From: CAYZDV01 sp964477275
GTDB lineage: Bacteria > Acidobacteriota > Aminicenantia > Aminicenantales > Aminicenantaceae
Assembly (NCBI GenBank): GCA_964477275.1
Contig: CAYZDV010000106.1
Coordinates: 1-6,898, forward strand
DNA: 6,898 nucleotides
Reading direction: 5' to 3'
Shown here: in pieces, positions 1 through 5,233 of the stretch
Layout: each line of letters starts with the position of its first letter
Position numbering within the stretch: the stretch's first letter is position 1
Program-made: the position numbers and the translations under genes
Notes under the pieces: model-generated
Told to the model about the DNA's origin: nothing
The model's database searches: none
Seen by the model: only the letters and a program-made list of their open reading frames with translations

Positions 1-17
1 ATCCGCGTGAGAGGGAG

Positions 18-1088
18 ATGGCGGGACGGACAAAGGGGCGGATGTTGAGGAGCGTGAAGAGCCTGACCGTGGAGGAGCTGGCCGCCGCGCTGGGCTGTGC
101 GTTTGAGGGAGACGGAAGGGTTGAGGTGCGGGGGGTCTCGAGTCTGGAGAAGGCCAGGGAAGGCGACCTCGTTTTCCTGGCACAGCGCAAATACCGGAAG
201 CTTCTGGATGAGAGCCGGGCGTCGGCGGCTGTAGTGCCGGTTGATGAAAAATACGGGAGGATTCCGGTCATCAGGGCGGAAAACCCCCATCTTGCGTTCG
301 TGAGGGCGGTCGAGCTTTTCTGGGCGCCTTACAGGCCGGAGCCGGGGATTCATCCGGCGGCGGTGGTGGCGGCTTCGGCGAGACTCGGGAAGGATGTGTC
401 TGTGGGGGCCTTTGCCTATGTGGGCGAAGGGGCGGAGGTCGGAGAGAAGACGGTGATCTTTCCGTTTGCCGCCATCTATCCGGGGGTGAAGATCGGCGGC
501 GGATGCGTCATCCACTCCCATGTGTCTGTCCGGGAGGATGTGCGGGTCGGAAACCGGGTGATCATCCACAACGGGGCTGTGATCGGAGCGGACGGGTTTG
601 GTTATGTCCAGAACAAGGAGCGCCGGAACATCAAGATTCCGCAGGCGGGGACGGTGGTCATCGAGGATGAGGTTGAAATCGGAGCCAACACCTGCGTTGA
701 CCGGGCGGCGCTGGGAGAGACGGTGATCGGGAAGGGGACAAAGATCGATAACCTCGTCCAGGTCGGCCATAATGTCGACATCGGGGAGGGCTGTATCGTT
801 GCCGGCCAGACCGGAATCTCGGGGAGCGTGAAGGTCGGGAAGCATGTCATCATGGGCGGGCAGGTCGCGGTGGCCGACCATGTGACGGTCGGGGACGGCG
901 TGATGATGGCCGGGAGGACAGGGGTGACCGGGGATGTCCCTGCCGGTGCGGTGGTGGCGGGCGTGCCCCATCAGGACATCAAGGTCTGGCGGAAATCGAG
1001 CCTTCTTTTCCCCAGGCTCTATGAGCTCTTCAAAGAAGTGAAGGCGCTCAAGAAGAAAGTCGCCTCCCTCGAAAAAAAACTCAAATAA
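18..1088 (+). CDS. lpxD: UDP-3-O-(3-hydroxyacyl)glucosamine N-acyltransferase LpxD
   Basis: LpxD transfers a 3-hydroxyacyl chain from acyl-ACP to the 2-amino group of UDP-3-O-acylglucosamine, the third step of lipid A synthesis, in the cytoplasm. Residues ~13-105 form the N-terminal uridine-binding domain (SLTVEELA, then FLAQRKYR). Residues ~110-315 are a left-handed beta helix of hexapeptide repeats (such as VGEGAEVG and VIGKGTKI). The catalytic His is H251 in QVGHNVDIG; GADGFGY (189-195) and KIPQAG (206-211) are family motifs. The tail (VWRKSSLL, then a Lys/Leu-rich helix) matches the LpxD C-terminal helix. Length 356 aa is slightly above the usual ~340. The frame is open to the left edge. 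ATG 18 follows GAGAGGGAG almost directly; ATG 42 and GTG 54 are in-frame alternatives, and homologues begin near residue 13, so the true start may be 42 or 54. The TAA stop runs into a hairpin. No fabZ or lpxA follows, unlike the common lpxD-fabZ-lpxA order. Confidence 0.96.
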   Translation: MAGRTKGRMLRSVKSLTVEELAAALGCAFEGDGRVEVRGVSSLEKAREGDLVFLAQRKYRKLLDESRASAAVVPVDEKYGRIPVIRAENPHLAFVRAVELFWAPYRPEPGIHPAAVVAASARLGKDVSVGAFAYVGEGAEVGEKTVIFPFAAIYPGVKIGGGCVIHSHVSVREDVRVGNRVIIHNGAVIGADGFGYVQNKERRNIKIPQAGTVVIEDEVEIGANTCVDRAALGETVIGKGTKIDNLVQVGHNVDIGEGCIVAGQTGISGSVKVGKHVIMGGQVAVADHVTVGDGVMMAGRTGVTGDVPAGAVVAGVPHQDIKVWRKSSLLFPRLYELFKEVKALKKKVASLEKKLK

Positions 1089-1111
1089 AAAAGGGGACAG
1101 GCCCCTTTTTT
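1087..1111. terminator. Palindromic repeat copy 1, lpxD terminator-like hairpin
   Basis: The sequence reads A6-GGGG-ACAGG-CCCC-T6: a perfect 10-bp stem, 5-nt loop and T-run, the shape of a bidirectional intrinsic terminator. Its first two A's are the last two bases of the lpxD TAA stop codon. The same 25 nt, in one orientation or the other, recur at 1118-1142, 1997-2021 and 3969-3993. It probably ends lpxD transcription; the identical loop in all copies also marks it as a dispersed repeat. Confidence 0.8.
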
Positions 1112-1117
1112 GATGGG

Positions 1118-1142
1118 AAAAAAGGGGCCTGTCCCCTTTTTT
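1118..1142. repeat. Palindromic repeat copy 2 (inverted relative to copy 1)
   Basis: This is the exact reverse complement of copy 1 (A6-GGGG-CCTGT-CCCC-T6, with two further T's to 1144), separated from it by the six bases GATGGG. The two copies together form an inverted repeat with 25-bp perfect arms (1087-1142). It lies between the convergent lpxD and pterin-methyltransferase genes and can act as a terminator in either direction. Confidence 0.8.
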
Positions 1143-1153
1143 TTATCCTTTAT

Positions 1154-1170
1154 TTGGGGACTGTCCCCAA
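1154..1170. terminator. Variant hairpin (copy 3) after the pterin methyltransferase gene
   Basis: TTGGGGAC-T-GTCCCCAA has perfect 8-bp arms around one base. Its core GGGGACTGTCCCC differs from the main repeat in arm length and loop. Read on the - strand it follows the TAA stop at 1178-1176 after an A-run. On the + strand it is followed by a T7 run, so it would also stop + strand read-through. An 11-bp direct repeat TTTATTTGGGG sits on both sides (1149-1159 and 1175-1185). Confidence 0.7.
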
Positions 1171-1175
1171 TTTTT

Positions 1176-1967
1176 TTATTTGGGGGTTTTTCTGATGAAG
1201 CTCAGGTAGTGCTTGAGGGAGGGGTCTTTACCGAGAAGCGCCTGCGCCGATGCGACGGCCGCAAGGATCTCTTTGTCGAGAGGGTCAAGAATCGCCGCAT
1301 CCAGGCCGCTCTGCAAGGCTAAGAGGAGAAAATCCCTGTTCAAAAGGTTCCTCCGGGGCAGGCCGAAGGAAACATTGCTGATTCCGGCGATTGTCTTCAC
1401 ATCCGGCAAATTCTTTTTTATTGTCTCCAGGGCTCCCAGGAAAAGCTTCCCGGCATTGTGGTCAACTCCGACCGGCCGGACAAGAGGGTCGAGGAAGATG
1501 TCCTGGGGGGGGATTCCTTCCCTGTCCAGAAGGTCCACCATCCGGCGCGCAACCGAGAGTTCCTCTTCCGGACTTTTCGGCAGGCCTTCATCATCGAGGC
1601 ACAGCACAACCACCCAGGGTTTAAACTCCCTGATAAGGGGAAGGAAGGAATCGATCCTCTTTTTCTCTCCGCTTAAAGAGTTGAGGAGCGCCTTTCCTTC
1701 ATGGAGCTTCAACCCTTCTCTCGTGGCATCCGGATTCGGAGTGTCGATGGAGAGGGGCGCTTTCAGTTCTTTTTGAAGCAGGGGAATCGCCCATCTGAGG
1801 GTTTCAATTTCTCTGTCCAGGAGGGCGGCGGCGTTTAAGTCAATGAAGTCGGCTCCGGCTTTTTCCTGCCGGACGGCTTCTTCAAGAATGTAGCGTTCAT
1901 CCATATTTTGCAAGGCCTGGAGAACAGGGCGCCTGCTGGAATTCAATCTCTCACCGACAATAATCAT
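1176..1967 (-). CDS. Methyltetrahydrofolate:corrinoid protein methyltransferase (AcsE / MetH folate-domain family)
   Basis: A pterin-binding TIM barrel, 263 aa, close to the ~262 aa of the Moorella AcsE protein. Family members move the N5-methyl of methyl-THF to Co(I) of a corrinoid protein. Visible motifs are MIIVGERLN at the N-terminus, DLNAA (43-47), SIDT with D75, LLNS with N96, FLDPL with D160, and GISNVSFG with N198. These match the pterin-contact residues Asp75, Asn96, Asp160 and Asn199 that I recall for AcsE. I chose ATG 1967 because GAGGG lies six bases upstream and the protein then starts like its relatives. A TTG at 1997 gives ten extra residues but lies in the hairpin. It sits 60 bases after the Hcy methyltransferase/MetF gene with no promoter visible between, so it is probably co-transcribed. 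It could serve methionine synthesis as a detached MetH domain, or a Wood-Ljungdahl-type or O-demethylation pathway; the first fits the neighbour best. Dihydropteroate synthase is unlikely given the GERLN start and SNVSFG motif. Confidence 0.87.
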   Translation of the reverse strand: MIIVGERLNSSRRPVLQALQNMDERYILEEAVRQEKAGADFIDLNAAALLDREIETLRWAIPLLQKELKAPLSIDTPNPDATREGLKLHEGKALLNSLSGEKKRIDSFLPLIREFKPWVVVLCLDDEGLPKSPEEELSVARRMVDLLDREGIPPQDIFLDPLVRPVGVDHNAGKLFLGALETIKKNLPDVKTIAGISNVSFGLPRRNLLNRDFLLLALQSGLDAAILDPLDKEILAAVASAQALLGKDPSLKHYLSFIRKTPK

Positions 1968-1996
1968 TTCGAACCCTCTGATGCAAAGAAGGTGCA

Positions 1997-2021
1997 AAAA
2001 AAGGGGCCTGTCCCCTTTTTT
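1997..2021. repeat. Palindromic repeat copy 4, hairpin between the two methionine genes
   Basis: On the + strand this is A6-GGGG-CCTGT-CCCC-T6, with one extra A at 1996. On the coding (-) strand it reads A6-GGGG-ACAGG-CCCC-T7, identical to copy 1. It begins six bases after the TGA stop of the Hcy methyltransferase/MetF gene and ends 29 bases before the ATG of the pterin methyltransferase. It is terminator-shaped, so it may partly stop transcription into the second gene. Confidence 0.8.
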
Positions 2022-2027
2022 GTATGC

Positions 2028-3881
2028 TCAATATAAATCTTGCAATACGTCGAGAGCAAGATCATATTTGCCCAGGGGCGGACTTATCTGAATCCCCTGA
2101 ACAATTTCTTTGACGGAAACCAGGATTTCCCGGGCAATCGAGACTCCTTCGCGCCTCGCGCTCTCTGCGCCGATTTCCTGGGCTTTCCGCATTCTCTCCA
2201 TTATTTCCGGAGGGACGCTTGCTCCAGGGACCTCGTTATGCATGAATTCCGCATTTCTCAAGCTGACGAGCGGCCAGATTCCCGCCAAAATGGGAATCGG
2301 GCAATGACCGGCGATCCTCCTTAAAAAATTCTCTAAAATCTTGATGTCGAAAACAGGCTGCGTGATGGCGAATTCGGCGCCGGCCTTGACCTTGGATTCG
2401 AACCGGGAGATTTCGTAATCGAGGTTAATGGCTCCGGGGTTGACGCCCACACCGATGTGAAATCCTGTGGGCTTATCCAGTCTCCGGCCCCCGACATCAA
2501 TTCCTCTATTCAAAAAGCTGACGGCATTGGTGAGGCCTATGGAATCGACGTCGAACACAGCCGTGGCATCCGGATAATCACCGAGCTTGGGGGGGTCGCC
2601 GGTTATGATGAGAATATTGCGAATTCCCTGCGCATACATTCCCAGAAGGTCGGATTGCATGCCCAGCAGGTTTCTATCGCGGCATGCGTAATGAAGGATG
2701 GGTTCGATTTCCGTCCGGGAGCAAAGAAGAGAAGCCAGCGACATGGAACTCATCCGGGCGCTTGCCCGCGGGCCGTCGGGAATATTCACGCATTCAACTC
2801 CGTGACTCCTGAGCATCCGGGCGATTTCTATGGCTCTGGAGGGATCATGTCCCCTCGGAGGAACAACCTCCACGCTCACCACGAACTCCCCGTCCGCCAG
2901 TTTCCGTGCCATTTCGGATTTATCCCTGAGCTCGATTCGTTCCCTCTCCTCTTCTTCCCGGGGAAGGATGGAAGCGGCAATGATTTTCCTCCGGGGGGGT
3001 TGAAGAGCTTTAAGGGCGGCTTTCATGGCTTTAATGTGAGCGGGAGTTGTTCCGCAGCATCCGCCCACAATCTTCACTCCGTTCAAAACGAAACGCTTGA
3101 CGTATTCAGCCATGTATTCCGGCGAGCAGAGATAAATATTTCTCCCTTCCACTTCCCGGGGGGTTCCTGCATTGGGCATGGCGGAAAGAGGGAGCTCTGT
3201 GACTCGAGTCATTCTCTCTATGCATTGAAGCATGTGCGCAGGGCCGACGCTGCAGTTGACTCCGACGACAGGAGCTTTCCATTCTTCAAGTTTTCGGGTG
3301 AAGTCTTCTGGCGTTGTCCCATAAAGGCTGTTGCCGTCTTCCTGGATCGTCATTTCGGCAATGATGACCTGGCCCTTGCCTAATTTCTGGACAGCCTTGA
3401 TGGCTTGATGGATTTCATTGGGGTCCGAGAAGGTTTCGAGAATAAATACGTCCACGCCTCCTTCAAGGAGCGCTGTTGCCTGCTGGCGAAATGCTTCCTC
3501 CGCTTCCTCGGCGGGCGTGGAACCCAGGGGCTGGATTTTCTGCCCGATGGGACCGATGGAGCCGGCGACGAAGATCTCCTTTCCGGCGACCTCTCTGGCG
3601 ATGCGGGCACCGGCGCGGTTGATCTCGGCCACTTTATCCTCGAGGCCATATTTTTTTAATTTGAAATAATTGGCTCCAAAAGTATTTGTCTCGATCATCT
3701 CTGCGCCGCATGAGATGTATTCCTGGTGGATTTTCTGGATGAGGTCCGGATTGGTGAGGTTGAGCTCGTCGAAACAGAAGTTGAGATAGACTCCCTTGCT
3801 GTAAAGCATCGTCCCCATGCCGCCGTCGCAGAGGAGGACGCGTTCGTGCACCAGATCCAGGAATTTCTTTTTTTCGGCCAA
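2028..3881 (-). CDS. Bifunctional homocysteine S-methyltransferase / methylenetetrahydrofolate reductase
   Basis: A two-domain fusion like Bacillus YitJ, 617 aa against 612. Residues ~10-295 are the Zn-dependent homocysteine S-methyltransferase barrel: CDGGMGTM, ETNTFGANYFKL, and the zinc ligands C210 (GVNCSVGP), C275 and C276 (GGCCGTTP). A charged linker (~300-325) leads to a MetF domain: EVVPPRG with the likely catalytic Glu 338, ACRDRN, IITGDPP, TQPVFD, then LRNAEFMHNEVPG. MetF reduces methylene-THF to methyl-THF with FAD; the Hcy domain puts a methyl on homocysteine to make methionine. I placed the start at TTG 3881, giving MAEKKKFLDLVHERVLL as in relatives. The frame runs open to TTG 3950, but that codon lies between the -35 and -10 boxes and cannot be transcribed from that promoter. 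The ribosome site is weak (GAGAAGAG, ~17 bases upstream), so the start is less sure than the function. GTG 3851 is a further alternative. Confidence 0.93.
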   Translation of the reverse strand: MAEKKKFLDLVHERVLLCDGGMGTMLYSKGVYLNFCFDELNLTNPDLIQKIHQEYISCGAEMIETNTFGANYFKLKKYGLEDKVAEINRAGARIAREVAGKEIFVAGSIGPIGQKIQPLGSTPAEEAEEAFRQQATALLEGGVDVFILETFSDPNEIHQAIKAVQKLGKGQVIIAEMTIQEDGNSLYGTTPEDFTRKLEEWKAPVVGVNCSVGPAHMLQCIERMTRVTELPLSAMPNAGTPREVEGRNIYLCSPEYMAEYVKRFVLNGVKIVGGCCGTTPAHIKAMKAALKALQPPRRKIIAASILPREEEERERIELRDKSEMARKLADGEFVVSVEVVPPRGHDPSRAIEIARMLRSHGVECVNIPDGPRASARMSSMSLASLLCSRTEIEPILHYACRDRNLLGMQSDLLGMYAQGIRNILIITGDPPKLGDYPDATAVFDVDSIGLTNAVSFLNRGIDVGGRRLDKPTGFHIGVGVNPGAINLDYEISRFESKVKAGAEFAITQPVFDIKILENFLRRIAGHCPIPILAGIWPLVSLRNAEFMHNEVPGASVPPEIMERMRKAQEIGAESARREGVSIAREILVSVKEIVQGIQISPPLGKYDLALDVLQDLY

Positions 3882-3927
3882 TTTTGCGCCCGGTTTCTCT
3901 TCTCGATGGTCGGGAAAGACAGAATGA

Positions 3928-3957
3928 ATTATAAAAATCTCCCCCCTCAAATGTCAA
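3928..3957 (-). promoter_or_regulatory. Perfect sigma70-type promoter for the methionine unit
   Basis: On the - strand TTGACA (3957-3952) and TATAAT (3933-3928) are separated by 18 bases, both boxes matching consensus at 6/6. Transcription should begin near 3921, giving a leader of about 40 bases before TTG 3881. The leader is too short for a SAM riboswitch or T-box. No obvious operator palindrome overlaps it. The -35 box lies 11 bases past the hairpin that ends the trxB operon. Confidence 0.8.
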
Positions 3958-3968
3958 TAAAAAAGGGT

Positions 3969-3993
3969 AAAAAAGGGGACAGGCCCCTTTTTT
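3969..3993. terminator. Palindromic repeat copy 5, trxB terminator-like hairpin
   Basis: A6-GGGG-ACAGG-CCCC-T6 on the + strand, identical to copy 1. On the - strand it starts inside the trxB stop codon (TAA at 3994-3992), just as copy 1 starts inside the lpxD stop. A truncated half arm, A6-GGG (3959-3967), lies next to it. It is the likely terminator of glgA-trxA-trxB and separates that operon from the promoter at 3957-3928. Confidence 0.8.
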
Positions 3994-4906
3994 AGCTGGG
4001 GAGGGAGGTGTCGGCAGAGAGGGCGGCGGTGACACCAGATCCCACCGCGGTGGCCATCTGCTTGGGGCAGGCGTTGGTGACGTCGCCCGCGGCGAATATC
4101 CCGGGCTGACTGGTCTTCATCCCGGCATCGACCTTGATGGCCCCCCATTCATCCAGGTCCACCAGGCTCTTGACGAAACCGGTGTTGGGCTGCGTGCCGA
4201 TGGAGACGAAAAGCCCGTCCAGGTTGAGCGTTCTCTTCGTTTTATCCTTGACGTTGCGGACGGTGATGGACTCCAGCCTGTCTTCTCCTTTGATCTCCTC
4301 GACCACCGTGTTCCAGAGGACCTCGATCTTCTCGCTGGCGAAGACCCTCTCCTGAAGCATCCTGGCTCCCCGGAAGCTGTCGCGGCGGTGGATGAGCTTC
4401 AGCGATCGGGCAAATCTGGTCAGGTAGGCCGCCTCGGTCAGGGCATTATCCCCGCCGCCGACAACGGCAATCTCCTTATCCCTGAAGAAGGCGCCGTCGC
4501 AGGTGGCACAGAAGGAGACTCCTTTCCCGGTCAACCTGGCCTCGCCGGGAAGACCCAGCCGGCTGTAGTTTGAGCCGGTGGCGATGATCACCGCCCGGGC
4601 CGCATACTCCCCCCTGTTTCCCGCCACCACCCAGAGCTCGTCCTGCCTGCGGATTTCCGTGGCTTCGTCCGTCGTGACCCCGGCCCCGAACTTCTCGGCG
4701 TGCTTGCGGAAGCGGTCCATCAACTCGAAGGGAACGACTCCGTCGGGAAAGCCAGGGTAGTTCTCGACAAAGTCGGTGAGGAGAATCTGGCCGCCGGGGA
4801 TCCCCTTTTCGAGGACGAGGGTGTTGAGCCTCGCCCGTCCGGCATAGACCGCGGCAGCCAGGCCGGCCGGCCCGGCGCCGATGATGATGACGTCGCGGAC
4901 GTCCAT
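3992..4906 (-). CDS. trxB: Thioredoxin reductase
   Basis: A low-molecular-weight NADPH:thioredoxin oxidoreductase, 304 aa, a normal length (usually ~305-325). It passes electrons from NADPH through FAD and a redox disulfide to thioredoxin in the cytoplasm. Motifs in order: FAD-binding GAGPAG (10-15), GGQILLTDFVENYPGF (38-53), ATGS (109-112), redox CATC (C133, C136), NADPH-binding VGGGDNA (149-155), HRRDSFR (173-179, the Arg residues fitting NADPH specificity), and GIFAAGDV (269-276). The position after GGGD is N where S or T is usual, and the late motif reads CPKQMATAVGSG where YRQ is common; neither removes a catalytic residue. The start at ATG 4906 shares one base with the trxA stop (TGATG), with AAGG eight bases upstream, so translation is probably coupled. 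The open frame extends upstream to 5140, but that part overlaps trxA and has no resemblance to the family. Its substrate is most likely the TrxA encoded just before it. Confidence 0.97.
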   Translation of the reverse strand: MDVRDVIIIGAGPAGLAAAVYAGRARLNTLVLEKGIPGGQILLTDFVENYPGFPDGVVPFELMDRFRKHAEKFGAGVTTDEATEIRRQDELWVVAGNRGEYAARAVIIATGSNYSRLGLPGEARLTGKGVSFCATCDGAFFRDKEIAVVGGGDNALTEAAYLTRFARSLKLIHRRDSFRGARMLQERVFASEKIEVLWNTVVEEIKGEDRLESITVRNVKDKTKRTLNLDGLFVSIGTQPNTGFVKSLVDLDEWGAIKVDAGMKTSQPGIFAAGDVTNACPKQMATAVGSGVTAALSADTSLPS

Positions 4907-5232
4907 CAGAGGTGCCTTGAGAGAATCTCGACAATCTTTGCCTGGGGAATGACGCCGACGATGGTCTCCTTCAGTTCGCCGTCCTTGAAGAGAAGGAGCG
5001 TGGGAATGCTCCGGATTCCGTATCTGGCGGGAGTCTTCATGTTCACGTCCACGTTCAGCTTGTAAGTCTTCATCCTGTCCTTGTAGTCCCGGGCCAGGTT
5101 CTCGAGCGTGGGCGTAATCATGTGACAGGGAGCGCACCACGCGGCCCAGAAGTCGACCAGAACGGGAACCTCACTCTTGAGGACTTCCGTCTCAAAATTG
5201 CCGTCCGTCACTTCCAGGATGCCTTCTGCCAA
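4906..5232 (-). CDS. trxA: Thioredoxin
   Basis: A single-domain cytoplasmic thioredoxin, 108 aa, the standard size. It reduces protein disulfides and is recharged by TrxB. The fold signature is present: VLVDFWAAWCAPC (24-36) with the redox pair C33 and C36, and SIPT (75-78) with the cis-proline P77, followed by LLLFKDGE. The active site is WCAPC in place of the usual WCGPC; the residue between the cysteines influences redox potential, so this one may differ from the E. coli protein. I accept the TTG start at 5232 because a full AGGAGG (5243-5238) lies five bases upstream and no ATG or GTG fits the family start. That ribosome site lies inside the last codons of glgA, whose TAA ends two bases before the TTG. 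The gene ends in a one-base overlap with trxB. A typical housekeeping thioredoxin in an unusual operon. Confidence 0.96.
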   Translation of the reverse strand: MAEGILEVTDGNFETEVLKSEVPVLVDFWAAWCAPCHMITPTLENLARDYKDRMKTYKLNVDVNMKTPARYGIRSIPTLLLFKDGELKETIVGVIPQAKIVEILSRHL

Positions 5233-5233
5233 C

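Noticed and set aside
1110..1322. Small + strand open frame running from the hairpin cluster
   Set aside because: It consists of the repeat sequence and then the antisense of the pterin methyltransferase; no coding signal of its own.
1968..1997. TTG start at 1997 for the pterin methyltransferase
   Set aside because: The codon overlaps the hairpin repeat and has no ribosome site; ATG 1967 has GAGGG at six bases and matches the family start.
1087..2021. CRISPR array or insertion sequence made of the repeats
   Set aside because: Copies are separated by whole genes, alternate in orientation, have no regular spacers and enclose no transposase.
2457..3383. A 308-codon open frame on the + strand
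   Set aside because: It lies wholly antisense to the Hcy methyltransferase/MetF fusion, whose motifs are clear. Its translation has no recognisable domain, so it is a shadow frame.
3882..3927. SAM riboswitch or T-box in the leader of the methionine gene
   Set aside because: The leader is only about 40 bases and has no stable structure matching either.
3882..3950. Extended N-terminus of the fusion protein from TTG 3950
   Set aside because: This codon is between the -35 and -10 boxes of a perfect promoter, and homologues start near residue 24 of that frame.
4907..5140. A 78-residue N-terminal extension of TrxB
   Set aside because: It overlaps trxA in another frame and has an Arg/His-rich translation unlike any TrxB. 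The protein family starts at MDVRDVIIIGAG (4906).
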